Shown: positions 54,333-63,982, counted from the first letter of the stretch. The stretch is DNA of 64,000 nt from Thermococcus sp. SY098 (GCF_035621495.1 NZ_CP141821.1:772760-836759), one strand, 5' to 3'. Translations and numbers: made by a program. Notes: generated by a model from the sequence alone, not told the origin.

Positions 54333-54948
54333 TCAGCTCACCCCAAAGGCTTTTAACAGCTTCTCTCGGATTATCAGCATTATAAATTGCTCTCCCAACA
54401 ATTATGTAGTCAGCACCAGCTTTTAAAGCTTCTTTAGCTTTCCCACCCTGAGCACCTATTCCCGGAGTGAAGATTTTTATATCCCCATCAAGCTTTTCTC
54501 TGATGTATCTTATTCTTTCAGGCTTCGTCCCGGGAGCTATAACTCCAAAAGGCCTAAGCTCATTTGCCATTTCTATAAGTCTGTCAGTAATCGGCTGCAT
54601 GAATTCCTCAGCTCCAGGATGGCTCATCTCCACAACGATAATCGTATTGCCCTCCTCCATAACCGCCCTGACACTGTCCCTTCCAACAAAGCCATGAACA
54701 ATTATATAATCTGCTCCATTATCAAAAACTTTCTTTGCAATGAGTTTGTTTGTATTTGGAATATCAGCAACTTTTAAGTCAGCTATAACCGGTAAGCCCG
54801 TTTTCTCTTTTAGCTCCCCGATTATTCCAACCCCGCTTCCAAGAATGAGAGGCCAGTTGATCTTTATCGCCCAAAGGTAGTCCTTAGTTTCCTCTGCTAT
54901 TTTCAATGCCCTCTTTCTCTCATAAACGTCCAATGCCAAGATAATCAT
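54319..54948 (-). CDS. pyrF: Orotidine 5'-phosphate decarboxylase
   Basis: 209 residues. The OMPDC signatures are LALDVYERKRALKIAEE, PVIADLKVADIPNTNKLIAK with the Asp-Lys-x-x-Asp-like catalytic array, and IFTPGIGAQGGKAKEALKAG, ADYIIVGRAIYNADNP. It makes UMP. It overlaps the start of the PUA gene and the end of DUF4443, so the set is one operon. GAGGTGGG precedes the ATG. Confidence 0.95.
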   Translation of the reverse strand: MIILALDVYERKRALKIAEETKDYLWAIKINWPLILGSGVGIIGELKEKTGLPVIADLKVADIPNTNKLIAKKVFDNGADYIIVHGFVGRDSVRAVMEEGNTIIVVEMSHPGAEEFMQPITDRLIEMANELRPFGVIAPGTKPERIRYIREKLDGDIKIFTPGIGAQGGKAKEALKAGADYIIVGRAIYNADNPREAVKSLWGELNAED

Positions 54949-55544
54949 TTGCCCACCTCAAGGATTTCCCTGGGGAGTTCATTCTTTTTAAGTGTTAATG
55001 CAACATGAATTGCGCTTTTAATTGCATCTGCTCTATTTTCAGCCCATGTAACAACGATCAGATCCCCCTCTTTTGGACTAAGTTTTTTTAAGTCTTCAGC
55101 AAGCTTGGGGAGAGTTTCCTTTAATGGCCTTTCATCTTCGGGGAATACAATTTCACCCGCTTTGTAAACCAAAATCATAGCACCTTTGGCAAAATAGCGA
55201 ATAGCTTCGTCTCTGAGTTCTATGCTTTTAAATTGGGGTGGGTTCTTAACAAGGACAGCATAAGTGGGCATGTTTTCAACTTTTTCAACTTCAGCCGGCT
55301 CAGAGAACAAAGTTAGTATTTGGGACAGAACATTAAGACCTTTTTCATTCAAATAATGCCCTTTTTGTTTTGACTCAATTAATTCAAGCTTTGCAAGCTT
55401 CTTCAAAAGAGTTCTAACGCTTCCTTCACCGAGATCAAGACCCTCAGAAATCTGTTTTCTTCCCCTCGGAGTCTTTAATAGAAAAAGTGTTGCAACTGCA
55501 TCTTCAAGGGTAAACTCAGGATAAGCTCCTCTTTTCCAGCTCAT
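54945..55544 (-). CDS. DUF4443-type winged-helix regulator
   Basis: 199 residues. A winged helix (FTLEDAVATLFLLKTPRGRK, QISEGLDLGEGSVRTLLKKLAKLELIE) is followed by a C-terminal sensor domain (YAVLVKNPPQFKSIELRDEA, GDLIVVTWAENRADAIKSAI). This is the DUF4443 layout. It leads the pyrF operon and so may respond to pyrimidines, but no ligand is known. ATG at 55544 has GAGGTGAGG upstream; the 55601 start is not supported. Confidence 0.8.
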   Translation of the reverse strand: MSWKRGAYPEFTLEDAVATLFLLKTPRGRKQISEGLDLGEGSVRTLLKKLAKLELIESKQKGHYLNEKGLNVLSQILTLFSEPAEVEKVENMPTYAVLVKNPPQFKSIELRDEAIRYFAKGAMILVYKAGEIVFPEDERPLKETLPKLAEDLKKLSPKEGDLIVVTWAENRADAIKSAIHVALTLKKNELPREILEVGK

Positions 55545-55657
55545 TTCCTCACCTCTCAGAATTGTCTCGCTCAGCTGATAAATAAATGTTTTTATCACCA
55601 AACATGCTTGATAGTAGTACTACCTGAGAACAAAGTTAAAATAAAAGACAAAATGCC

Positions 55658-57346
55658 TTAGAATATTAACGGTGCTCTGTATTCACCCCAAACTTCTCTT
55701 AAAACATCAGTGACTTCTCCGAGTGTCGCCAAGTGTCTGTGTGCTTCAATTATATATGGCATTAGGTTAACATCCTCCTTCTCTGCAGCATTCCTCAGCT
55801 TATCCAAAGCCTCCTCTACCTTCTTGTTGTCCCTCTCACTCCTCAGCTTCTTCAAACGCTCAATCTGCTTGTCCCTAATACTTGGATCAACCTTGAGAAT
55901 CTCAACCTCAATTGGCTCATCCACAACAAACTTGTTGACACCAACGATAATCCTCTTGCCCTCCTCGACTTCTTTCTGATACTTGTAAGCAGAATCTGCA
56001 ATCTCTTTCTGGATATAGCCGCGCTCAATAGCCCTCATCATTCCACCCATGCGCTCAATCTTCTCAATGTACTTCATAGCTTCCTCCTCGATATGATCGG
56101 TAAGCCACTCAATGTAATACGCTCCACCCAACGGATCAATCGTGTCAACAACACCGCTTTCATAAGCAATAATCTGCTGCGTTCTTAATGCAATCCTAAC
56201 GCTCTTTTCCGTTGGAAGAGATAGTGCTTCATCATAACTGTTCGTATGCAAGCTTTGGGTTCCACCCAACACAGCGGCTAAAGCCTGAATCGTGACCCTA
56301 ATGATGTTGTTCTCCGGCTGCTGAGCTGTGAGAGTTGAACCAGCAGTTTGCGTGTGGAATCTAAGGAGCATTGACTTTGGATTCTTTGCGCCGAATTTCT
56401 CCTTCATTATCTTAGCCCACAACCTTCTCGCTGCCCTGAATTTAGCAATCTCCTCAAGGAAGTTGTTGTGAGCATTGAAGAAGAAGCTCAATCTTGGGGC
56501 AAACTTATCAACGTCCATTCCCCTCTCAATAACAGCCTTTACATATTCGATACCATCTGCCAATGTGAAGGCAACCTCTTGGACTGCATTTGCACCAGCT
56601 TCTCTGATGTGATACCCACTAATGCTGATTGGATTCCACTTTGGAACATTCTCAGCACAGTACATGATAATATCCGTAGTTAAGCGCATTGAGGGCTGTG
56701 GTGGGAAGATGTAAGTCCCCCTCGCAATGTACTCCTTGAGAATATCATTCTGCACAGTTCCCCTTAAAACGTGCTGCGGAACGCCCTGCTTTTCAGCAAC
56801 GAGGATGTACATTGCCAAAAGGTTTGCTGCAGTTGAGTTTATTGTCATTGAAGTTGAAACCTTATCAAGAGGGATTCCATCAAAGAGAATCTCCATATCC
56901 CAGAGGGAGTCAATAGCAACTCCAACCTTACCAACCTCACCCTCAGCCATTGGATGGTCGCTGTCATAGCCGAGCTGAGTTGGCAAGTCAAAGGCTACAC
57001 TCAAACCTGTTTGCCCTTGTTCCAAGAGGTACTTGTAACGTTTGTTTGACTCCTCAGCGGTGGCATAGCCGGCATATTGTCTCATCGTCCAGAATCTTCC
57101 CCTATACATTGTCGCATAAACGCCACGAGTGAAGGGGTACTGTCCCGGAAAGCCCAGCTTCTCCATGTAGTCCCAATTTTCTCCAAGATCAGCTGGGGTG
57201 TAGACTCTTTTAATTTCAAAGCCATCATCAGTCATAAACTTCTCTTTTCTCTCTGGTCTTTTTGCAATAAGTGGCTTAACCACATTTTCTTCCCACTCTT
57301 GTTCAGCTTTTCTAATCTCTTCAAGCTTTTTTCTATCAAAGGTCAT
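55658..57346 (-). CDS. Methylmalonyl-CoA mutase, large subunit catalytic part
   Basis: 562 residues. The TIM-barrel catalytic domain is complete: [91 protein letters not shown] and [18 protein letters not shown]. The cobalamin-binding domain is not fused, so a separate small subunit gene is needed. It rearranges methylmalonyl-CoA and succinyl-CoA. ATG at 57346 is chosen. The B12 subunit gene is not in this window. It is divergent from the MBL gene. Confidence 0.95.
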   Translation of the reverse strand: MTFDRKKLEEIRKAEQEWEENVVKPLIAKRPERKEKFMTDDGFEIKRVYTPADLGENWDYMEKLGFPGQYPFTRGVYATMYRGRFWTMRQYAGYATAEESNKRYKYLLEQGQTGLSVAFDLPTQLGYDSDHPMAEGEVGKVGVAIDSLWDMEILFDGIPLDKVSTSMTINSTAANLLAMYILVAEKQGVPQHVLRGTVQNDILKEYIARGTYIFPPQPSMRLTTDIIMYCAENVPKWNPISISGYHIREAGANAVQEVAFTLADGIEYVKAVIERGMDVDKFAPRLSFFFNAHNNFLEEIAKFRAARRLWAKIMKEKFGAKNPKSMLLRFHTQTAGSTLTAQQPENNIIRVTIQALAAVLGGTQSLHTNSYDEALSLPTEKSVRIALRTQQIIAYESGVVDTIDPLGGAYYIEWLTDHIEEEAMKYIEKIERMGGMMRAIERGYIQKEIADSAYKYQKEVEEGKRIIVGVNKFVVDEPIEVEILKVDPSIRDKQIERLKKLRSERDNKKVEEALDKLRNAAEKEDVNLMPYIIEAHRHLATLGEVTDVLREVWGEYRAPLIF

Positions 57347-57473
57347 CGGGATCACCAGATGAGCTTTTAGCTCTCAACATATAAAAACCTTTTACATAAC
57401 TAAAGGTTGAACTTGATATTGGATATTTTATCCATGTGCAGAAAAACTTAACTTAATGCAAGTGAATCTCATT

Positions 57474-58346
57474 ATGATGATAATTTACGGAATAGGTCTT
57501 GACAGCTCAGCAAAGATTACTTTTCAAAGTCACGCTCACAGTGATCATTTTGTTAGTGGAAATACTATATTCTCCACGAAAGCTACCAAATTTCTAAGCC
57601 ATCTAAAGAAAAGTGGACTTTATAAAGTTGTAAAGTTTGGAAAAACGTTTTACTTAGGTGACTACAAAGCCAAGCTTTATCCCGCTGGTCACATCTTAGG
57701 CTCCGCTCAAATTTATATTGAATTCGATGAGTTTTCTCTGCTTTATACTGGAGACGTCAAGTGGTTTAAGCTGAGAACTGCTGAAAAGAGCAAGTTTAGA
57801 AAGGCCGATGTTCTAATAATCGAAGCAACTTTCGGTGTTCCTATGTATAACTTTCCTTCACCAAAAGAAGCAGAAAAAAAGCTTATTGCTTTTGTTGAGA
57901 GTGCTCTTGACAAGCGAAAAACACCCACCCTTTATGCAAACCAGATAGGCAAAGCCCAAGAGCTTTTGAAGATTCTTGAGGTTCACGGCTATACCGTGAA
58001 AGCCTCAAGGAGCATAATTAAAGTCGCAAAGATTTATGAAAAATTTGGAATTAAATTTCAAAATATAGATAGGGACGGAGAAGTGCTCTTGAGAGGCTTC
58101 ACACGCCCCAAGCCCGATGATTCAGCTTCCTCCTATGAGCTTCATGTTTCTGGATTTGGCAATTTAAAGCTCAGCAACCATGCTGATTTTTGGGAACTTA
58201 TCAAAATTATAGAGAAAGTCAGGCCAGAAAAGATCTACACTGTTTATGGATATGCGGAAAATTTTGCAAAAATTTTAAGAGGTTTGGGGTATGATGCGAC
58301 TGCCATAGACAAAGATTGTTGTTTATCATGTTACAAAAATATTTAA
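57474..58346 (+). CDS. MBL-fold protein, RNase-like/exonuclease family (COG1236-like)
   Basis: 290 residues. The MBL motif is TFQSHAHSDHFVSGN, with LYPAGHILGSAQIYIE, LYTGDVKWFKL and LSNHADFWELI supplying further ligands. This is the beta-CASP-linked subgroup (mRNA 3'-end processing-like or DNA ligase-associated exonuclease). The beta-CASP insert is short. Likely a nuclease. ATG at 57474 is chosen; 57456 lacks a ribosome binding site. Confidence 0.82.
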   Translation: MMIIYGIGLDSSAKITFQSHAHSDHFVSGNTIFSTKATKFLSHLKKSGLYKVVKFGKTFYLGDYKAKLYPAGHILGSAQIYIEFDEFSLLYTGDVKWFKLRTAEKSKFRKADVLIIEATFGVPMYNFPSPKEAEKKLIAFVESALDKRKTPTLYANQIGKAQELLKILEVHGYTVKASRSIIKVAKIYEKFGIKFQNIDRDGEVLLRGFTRPKPDDSASSYELHVSGFGNLKLSNHADFWELIKIIEKVRPEKIYTVYGYAENFAKILRGLGYDATAIDKDCCLSCYKNI

Positions 58347-58369
58347 GGGCTAATGTGTAAACCTCTATC

Positions 58370-58786
58370 ATGAAATATAGCAAATATAAACGGTACAATC
58401 CTCGCAAGCACATCTTCCTGAACTACCTCCTCCTTACGCACAAAAAGAGGATTATTCGGAAGAAAGAGCTTGTTTACGATATGAAGATACAAAAGCTTCA
58501 GGACATAATAGATGCTTTAAGTGGATGGGTGGAAGCTGCAGAGATTGAAAGAAATTTAAAACATGCTTTTCTGCATGATCTGGAGATGTTCAGGAAGTTT
58601 CTACTAACTTTCCTCACTCGATCTACACTAAACAGCATTAATTACTATACCCTGAAGGCGTGGGAAAGCAGAATTGATACACTTGCAAATGAAATTTCCA
58701 GACGAAAAAATCCATTTTTTAAGCTCCTATATTCAAGATTTAAGCTTTCTTTGGATGAATTCTACAGAGAGCTGGGCATTAGATGA
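58370..58786 (+). CDS. Basic helical protein upstream of KaiC operon, unknown function
   Basis: 138 residues, strongly basic at the N-terminus (KYSKYKRYNPRKH, THKKRIIRKKELVY) and helical after that (LQDIIDALSGWVEAAEIERN, HDLEMFRKFLLTFLTRSTLN). No motif is recognised. The high lysine/arginine content suggests nucleic acid or phospholipid contact. It is 46 bases before the KaiC gene on the same strand and may belong to its operon. There is no good ribosome binding site, so its mRNA may be leaderless. Confidence 0.6.
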   Translation: MKYSKYKRYNPRKHIFLNYLLLTHKKRIIRKKELVYDMKIQKLQDIIDALSGWVEAAEIERNLKHAFLHDLEMFRKFLLTFLTRSTLNSINYYTLKAWESRIDTLANEISRRKNPFFKLLYSRFKLSLDEFYRELGIR

Positions 58787-58832
58787 TTATGTTTAAATAT
58801 CTCAACAACAAAATTCTGGTAGGGTGAGAAAT

Positions 58833-60191
58833 ATGAAAACGGGAATAGAGTTCTTTGATGAAACTATCATCAGAGAGGGGTTTCCAGAAGGCTCCTTGAT
58901 CATAGTGGCTGGAGAACCAGGAACTGGAAAAACGATTTTCACATCAACTATAATACACAATGGACTTGAAAAATTCGGAGAGAAAGGTATGTATATCTCG
59001 CTTTCAGAAACAAAAGAGGATTTTTATGACGAGATGAAAAGGCTCGGCATGGATTTTGAAAAGTACGAGAAAAGTGGACTCTTTAGGTTTATGGATTTGG
59101 TTACTGTTACACCTGATGTCATTGAAAAGGAAATTGAGCTGATCATGAAAGAAATCTTGAGCTTTCGTCCAAAACGTATTGTCATAGATTCAATAACTGC
59201 ACTTACACAGCTTTTAGGCACAGAAAAAACAAGAATCTTCTTGCATACAACATTAGGAAGATTCATTAAGTCCTTTGGAGCAGTTGCGTTCCTGATTGCA
59301 GAAAAGCCTTTGGGAAAAGAAACAATCGGGCATGGTGTTGAAGAATTCGTGGTGGATGGCGTTATAGTGCTCAAGTACATAAGCCTCGGAGAAGTCAGGA
59401 GGAGAGTAATGGAAATTCCAAAGATGAGAAAAAGAAGTATTGAGAAATCCCAGTATGAATATGTAATAACAGATCGTGGAATTGAGTTTTTAGCAATCCC
59501 CGATCTCATTAGGGGGGAGGAAGATGCTTCAGAAGAAAAAGTAAGCACCGGCATTAAGGAACTCGACGCAATTTTAGATGGAGGCGTTTACAGGGGATCA
59601 ATAACATTAATTGTCGGGATGACTGGAACTGGAAAAACTACTTTCGGCTTACACTTTGCAATAGCAAATGCTCTTCAGGGGAGAAAAGCGATATACATCT
59701 CCTTTGAAGAATCTGTAGGGCAGCTAAAGAGGGCAGCAAGAAGGTATGGAATGCCAGTTGATGAAGTTTTGGATAAGACATTGAAGATGTTCAGCTGGGT
59801 TCCCGAAGCAAAAACACCAGTTCACACATTCCTTAAGATTAGAGAAATTATTGATGAGCATATGCCAGAAGTTCTTGTGATTGACAGCCTGACCTCACTC
59901 AGAGAGCATATGAACGAAATAGAGCTTGAAAAGATGCTTAGATACCTAAGTCTTATAATAAAGCAACACAAAGTAGCTACCTACATAACCCTTAATGCAG
60001 AAACAGACTTTGAAACAGTGCCATTCACCAAAGCAAGCACTCTCTCAGACAACATCATTGGGCTGAAATATGTCATAAAAAACGAGCTCATAGAAAGACG
60101 GTTGGCGGTTATTAAGGCCAGAGGATCAAATCATTCCAGGAAAATCCACAAATATGATATAACCGACAAGGGGGTGATGATCTATGAGTAG
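58833..60191 (+). CDS. Two-domain KaiC/RadA-like ATPase
   Basis: 452 residues with two KaiC-like RecA domains. Domain 1: Walker A VAGEPGTGKTIFTSTII, ISLSETKEDFYDEMKRLGMD, Walker B RIVIDSITALTQL. Domain 2: Walker A VGMTGTGKTTFGLHFA, ISFEESVGQLKRAARRYGM with the EE catalytic pair, Walker B VLVIDSLTSL. Such proteins act as signalling ATPases in archaea. ATG at 58833 has GGTGAG 4 bases upstream. Two small partner genes follow, overlapping or 2 bases apart. Confidence 0.92.
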   Translation: MKTGIEFFDETIIREGFPEGSLIIVAGEPGTGKTIFTSTIIHNGLEKFGEKGMYISLSETKEDFYDEMKRLGMDFEKYEKSGLFRFMDLVTVTPDVIEKEIELIMKEILSFRPKRIVIDSITALTQLLGTEKTRIFLHTTLGRFIKSFGAVAFLIAEKPLGKETIGHGVEEFVVDGVIVLKYISLGEVRRRVMEIPKMRKRSIEKSQYEYVITDRGIEFLAIPDLIRGEEDASEEKVSTGIKELDAILDGGVYRGSITLIVGMTGTGKTTFGLHFAIANALQGRKAIYISFEESVGQLKRAARRYGMPVDEVLDKTLKMFSWVPEAKTPVHTFLKIREIIDEHMPEVLVIDSLTSLREHMNEIELEKMLRYLSLIIKQHKVATYITLNAETDFETVPFTKASTLSDNIIGLKYVIKNELIERRLAVIKARGSNHSRKIHKYDITDKGVMIYE

Positions 60192-60483
60192 TGCTGAGGA
60201 GATAGTGGTCAGAGCTGTGACCTACGCTGTGGAAAAAGCTAACCCTACTCTCAAAAATCTTTTGGAGTTCCATCTAAAGACCACGACAGGAAAAGGCTAT
60301 GAGCTTGCGTATGAGGATCCAAAAAGATTTAAAGAAGCCGTTTCAAAGCTTTTCGGAGAATACAGCGGAAGATTACTTGAAATGCTGATCATAAGCTACT
60401 TCAAAGAGAAGGTCGGACTAAAGGAGAACATAGAGGACCTTGAAGATCTTGTAAGATACGTTAAGAGAATTTATGGGGAATAA
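60184..60483 (+). CDS. Small output-domain protein linked to KaiC (NitrOD5-like)
   Basis: 99 residues, helical, with VRAVTYAVEKANPTLKNLLE, TTTGKGYELAYEDPKRFKEAV and LFGEYSGRLLEMLIISYFKE. It resembles small archaeal domains reported next to KaiC-like ATPases (NitrOD5-like). Its start overlaps the KaiC stop by 8 bases and the DUF257-like gene begins 2 bases after it, so the three are co-translated. Function unknown. Confidence 0.65.
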   Translation: MSSAEEIVVRAVTYAVEKANPTLKNLLEFHLKTTTGKGYELAYEDPKRFKEAVSKLFGEYSGRLLEMLIISYFKEKVGLKENIEDLEDLVRYVKRIYGE

Positions 60484-60485
60484 AA

Positions 60486-61196
60486 ATGGAAGTCAATCCT
60501 CTTGAAATTTTAAAGGAATCTTCCAAAAGAATAAGCCCAACTCTCATTGAATATGAGATCGGAAGCGAAATCGAGATAATTCTCTATACTCTAATAAAAA
60601 AGCTCAGACAAGAATACCAGAACTTCATAATAATATCGTTCCATGATGCATACCTTGTCCTAAGGAGATATCTTGAAAATGTGTTCTCAGAGACGGAGGT
60701 GAACACAGCATTCGATGGTGTCCACTTGATTTCAGTGAATCCCATTCTTGAGACTGAAGAAAATCGGCCACAGGATATAATTAAAAGCACACATCACGAT
60801 ATCATTGTTGGACGAATCCTTGAGGCAACTTCAAAGATAAATGGCGAGTCTTTATTCATAATATTGGGACTGGACTTTTTTGGAATAAGAATAGGAAAGG
60901 ATGAGCTCATAGACTTATTCCCGGCATTAGTATCGACCATAGGACGAAAAAAGAACAACAATGTAATAATGACGCTCAATGTTAAGGTCTTTCCTCAAAG
61001 CCTTGTAGAGATTGTGAACAGCTTTGCATTCAACGTAGCCCATGTTGGGATTGAACTTCAGGACAAGGAGATCAGGAGGTATATAACCCTTATTCGCACG
61101 GTATTTTTAGAGTATAACCTCAAGAAGTGGTACTACACACTCCTTGGAAAAAAGCTTGTGTTTAAGAGTGTGAACTCTGAGGGGCTAATTTTTTAA
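60486..61196 (+). CDS. DUF257-like degenerate RecA-fold protein, KaiC operon partner
   Basis: 236 residues. The pattern of strands LIEYEIGSEIEIILYTLIKK, FIIISFHDAYLVLRRYLEN, SLFIILGLDFFGIRIGKDEL and VIMTLNVKVFPQSLVEIVNS resembles the DUF257 proteins at 27037 and 34312 and a KaiC core that has lost the Walker A loop. It completes a three-gene set of KaiC, small output domain and degenerate RecA-fold protein. Possible regulator or partner of the KaiC ATPase. Confidence 0.65.
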   Translation: MEVNPLEILKESSKRISPTLIEYEIGSEIEIILYTLIKKLRQEYQNFIIISFHDAYLVLRRYLENVFSETEVNTAFDGVHLISVNPILETEENRPQDIIKSTHHDIIVGRILEATSKINGESLFIILGLDFFGIRIGKDELIDLFPALVSTIGRKKNNNVIMTLNVKVFPQSLVEIVNSFAFNVAHVGIELQDKEIRRYITLIRTVFLEYNLKKWYYTLLGKKLVFKSVNSEGLIF

Positions 61197-61242
61197 GCCC
61201 CATCTTTTCTTTAGTTTTAAATCCACAAAGAAGGTGATAATA

Positions 61243-62214
61243 ATGGAGATCAACTTAGATGAGCAGAGGGTTGTGAAGGATATAACGCTAAAACATGGAA
61301 TGAGTGTGAACGAAATAACAAAACAGCTCTTCGAGAGTGGCGGCTTCGTTGCAAAGAAGTTCGCAATAGCGGTTGACATACTTGAGAGGATGATAAAAGA
61401 TAAAGATACATTCAAGTTTCTGAGCTTTCCAGCATGCATAATGGCAACAGGAACAAGAGGAATAATTGTAGATCTGATTAAAAATAAGCTCTTCGATGCC
61501 GTAATTACGACCTGCGGAACGTTAGATCACGATTTAGCGAGACTATGGAAGCCCTACTATCATGGAAGCTTTCTGATGGATGATAGAGAACTTCACAAAC
61601 AGGGAATAAACAGATTGGGAAACGTCTTAGTCCCCAACGACAGCTACTGGATTGTCGAGGAAAAATTGCAAGGAATCTTCCAAGATATCTATGATTCGGG
61701 CAAAAGAAGATTAGCAACGTATGAGCTTGTGTGGGAAATTGGAAAACGTTTGGAGAATGAAGAAGGCAAAGAGAACAGCTTCACTTACTGGGCATATAAA
61801 AATAAAATTCCAGTTTTCATTCCGGGCATTACTGATGGGGCAGTTGGCTACCAGCTCTGGCTTTTCATGCAAGATAAAGAGGACTTCATCGTCGATGTTT
61901 TCAAAGATGAAACAAAGCTCGATGAGATAATGGCATCGCTGGCTTCAAACAACAAGAAGAGCGGTGCCTTGATGATTGGTGGAGGGATTTCAAAGCACCA
62001 CACAATATGGTGGAATCAGTTTTGGAAGGAGGGTCTTGACTATGCTGTCTATATAACGACAGCAGTTGAATGGGATGGCTCATTGAGCGGTGCAAGGATG
62101 AGAGAAGCAGTTTCATGGGGCAAAGTTAAGGAAGATGCAAGGTACGTTACCGTTGAAGGTGATGCGACGGTTTTACTTCCCTTTATGATTGCATCTCTAC
62201 TGGAAAGGCTTTAA
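61243..62214 (+). CDS. dys: Deoxyhypusine synthase
   Basis: 323 residues. The NAD-dependent enzyme puts the aminobutyl group of spermidine onto aIF5A. The family segments are SFPACIMATGTRGIIVDLI, ITTCGTLDHDLAR, GSFLMDDRELHKQGINRLGN, VFIPGITDGAVGYQLWLF, and the catalytic Lys in IGGGISKHHTIWWN; ITTAVEWDGSLSGARMREAVSWGK closes the NAD site. ATG at 61243 has AGGTGATA upstream. The length is typical for archaeal enzymes. Confidence 0.95.
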   Translation: MEINLDEQRVVKDITLKHGMSVNEITKQLFESGGFVAKKFAIAVDILERMIKDKDTFKFLSFPACIMATGTRGIIVDLIKNKLFDAVITTCGTLDHDLARLWKPYYHGSFLMDDRELHKQGINRLGNVLVPNDSYWIVEEKLQGIFQDIYDSGKRRLATYELVWEIGKRLENEEGKENSFTYWAYKNKIPVFIPGITDGAVGYQLWLFMQDKEDFIVDVFKDETKLDEIMASLASNNKKSGALMIGGGISKHHTIWWNQFWKEGLDYAVYITTAVEWDGSLSGARMREAVSWGKVKEDARYVTVEGDATVLLPFMIASLLERL

Positions 62215-62290
62215 TTTTGATCCCAACTTTTAATTTTTAATGCACTTAGGTATCAAAACATTATTAAACTCCAAAAGCCAATTCTCTAAT

Positions 62291-62386
62291 GCCCGGGGAG
62301 CACCGCCGAAGGCGGAGTCTATGAACTTGGGCGGGTTATTGCCCCCATCACTTCTCGGAAATTAGTCTAAAGCTGGATAGACCCCC
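62291..62386 (+). ncRNA. GC-rich structured RNA candidate between convergent genes
   Basis: A GC-rich island in an AT-rich convergent gap. On the plus strand CCGGGGAG (62293-62300) pairs with CTTCTCGG (62351-62358), eight pairs including two G-U. Inside are CCGCC-GAA-GGCGG (62303-62315) and GGGC-(8 nt)-GCCC (62329-62344). A further hairpin GTCTA-(8 nt)-TAGAC lies at 62365-62382. The G-U pairs favour the plus strand. No tRNA, C/D or clear H/ACA pattern was found. Similar GC-rich islands in Pyrococcus were the basis for finding Hgc-type ncRNAs. Confidence 0.5.
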
Positions 62387-62446
62387 AAAGTGCCAATAAA
62401 TGCATGTAAAAAGCTGAAATTAAAAACGAGAAGAAAAGAAAAGGGC

Positions 62447-63694
62447 TCACATACCAAGCTCTTCTTTAATTGTCTCAGCAAGCTTTTGGATTCCAATCTT
62501 AATCTTCTCTTCGTCAACGTATGTGAAGTTCAAACGCATTGTGTTCTTGACATCTCTGTACGCAAAGAACGCCTCTCCTGGGACATAGGCAACTCCTTTT
62601 GCAACTGCCTTTTCAAGCATCTTCTTTGTGTCAATGCTTTCTGGAACCGTTGCCCAGACGAACATGCCACCCTCAGGTTTTGTCCACTTAACCCCCTCTG
62701 GCATGTAGTCCTCAAGGGCGTCAAGCATTGCGTCCCTCTTTGGCTTGTAGAACTTTATTATCCTCGGTATGTGCTTTTCCAAGAGCCCCTTTTCAAGGAA
62801 CTTCCATGCAATAACCTGACCAAATGGATTTGTACAGAGATCGACTGCCTGTTTGGCAATCTCAATCTTCCTTATGAAGTGCGGCTCCCCTGCTATCCAG
62901 CCGAGTCTAAATCCTGGAGCAAGAATCTTTGAGAATGTTCCAAAGTAGAATACCCTTCCCTCGGTGTCAAACTTCTTTATCGGTGGAACTGGTTTGCCTG
63001 AGTAACGGAGCTCACCATATGGATCATCCTCAATGACCAAGAAGTCATATTCACTTGCAAGCTCTACAAGGTACTTTCTTCTCTCTTCGCTCATTGTTAC
63101 ACCTGCTGGGTTCTGGAATGTTGGAACAGTGTAAACAAACTTAACCTTCTTATTCTCTGCTTTGAGTTTTCTCAGTTTTTCTTCAAGAAGGTCAACCCTC
63201 ATTCCCTCATCGTCAAGGGGGATCTGAATGAAGTTCGGCTCATAGTACTTGAAGGCATTTAAAGCTGCTAAATATGTTGGCGCTTCAACAACTATCAAGT
63301 CTCCAGGATTAATGAAGGTCCTTCCAATTAGATCCAAAGCTTGCTGTGAGCCAGAGACAACCATTATATCCACTTTTGAAATCGGGATTCCGTATCTATC
63401 CCGTAACCACTCTGCGATTTTAAGCCTTAATGGGGTGAACCCCTTTGTTGTCCCGTACTGTAAAGCCTTATCGGCATGCTCCTCAATGACTTCTTGAGCA
63501 ATCTGCTTAATTTCCTCCTTTGGAAACGTTGCGGGGTTAGGTAATCCTCCCGCCATAGAGATTACATCAGAAGTCTCAACGAGCTTTAAAAGCTCTCTAA
63601 TTTCAGATGCTTTCATCTGCAAAGCTTTTTCTGAGAAGTAACTCTCATAATCCAGTACTTTGGATTCCAACTTTTTTTGAAGCATCTCTTCCAT
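62447..63694 (-). CDS. Class I PLP aminotransferase (2-aminoadipate/aromatic-type)
   Basis: 415 residues. Motifs: VISMAGGLPNPATFPKEEI, LQYGTTKGFTPLRLKIAEW, VSGSQQALDLIGRTFINPGD, PTFQNPAGVTMSEERR, EDDPYGELRYSG with the PLP Asp, and PLP Lys in FGTFSKILAPGFRLGW. The carboxylate Arg is in MRLNFTYVD. The sequence style matches archaeal LysN/aromatic aminotransferases, with 2-aminoadipate, Phe, Tyr or kynurenine as typical substrates. ATG at 63694 has GGGGGTTA upstream. Confidence 0.92.
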   Translation of the reverse strand: MEEMLQKKLESKVLDYESYFSEKALQMKASEIRELLKLVETSDVISMAGGLPNPATFPKEEIKQIAQEVIEEHADKALQYGTTKGFTPLRLKIAEWLRDRYGIPISKVDIMVVSGSQQALDLIGRTFINPGDLIVVEAPTYLAALNAFKYYEPNFIQIPLDDEGMRVDLLEEKLRKLKAENKKVKFVYTVPTFQNPAGVTMSEERRKYLVELASEYDFLVIEDDPYGELRYSGKPVPPIKKFDTEGRVFYFGTFSKILAPGFRLGWIAGEPHFIRKIEIAKQAVDLCTNPFGQVIAWKFLEKGLLEKHIPRIIKFYKPKRDAMLDALEDYMPEGVKWTKPEGGMFVWATVPESIDTKKMLEKAVAKGVAYVPGEAFFAYRDVKNTMRLNFTYVDEEKIKIGIQKLAETIKEELGM

Positions 63695-63929
63695 AGTATA
63701 ACCCCCACTTTGTTATGATGTACAAATTTGAACATATCCCCAGTTTTATACATGGAAAACTTTGTGGCGATTAAATATAAAGCTTTCGGCATTGGTCGTG
63801 AATGCCTTTTATGTTTGTAAAGAAAAAAGTGATCTTTTTTTTAAGTACATCAAAGTCCCATTACGAACATCAATGTACAGAAAAAGTGAAGAGAGTGCAA
63901 ATATAAAAAGTGCTGGTCAAAGGGTGAAA

Positions 63930-63977
63930 TATATAAAGCCCCACGAGAAAAATAAGCCTTAACAAAAACTGGAGGGA
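63930..63977 (+). promoter_or_regulatory. Strong promoter and ribosome binding site for the last, partial gene
   Basis: The TATA box TATATAAAG lies at 63930-63938 with a purine-rich BRE-like GGGTGAAA before it. A transcription start near 63960 is expected, followed by GGAGGGA at 63971-63977 and ATG at 63983. The stretch 63695-63929 otherwise holds only the AT-rich promoter side of the aminotransferase gene. I see no other gene in this 288-base gap. Confidence 0.65.
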
Positions 63978-63982
63978 GCAAC

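Noticed and set aside
62275-62375. Open minus-strand frame across the GC-rich island
   Set aside because: It has no start codon or ribosome binding site, and the RNA pairing pattern explains the composition better.
63762-63962. 66-residue frame in the gap before the last gene
   Set aside because: It covers the promoter and TATA box of the next gene, has no ribosome binding site and no recognisable pattern.
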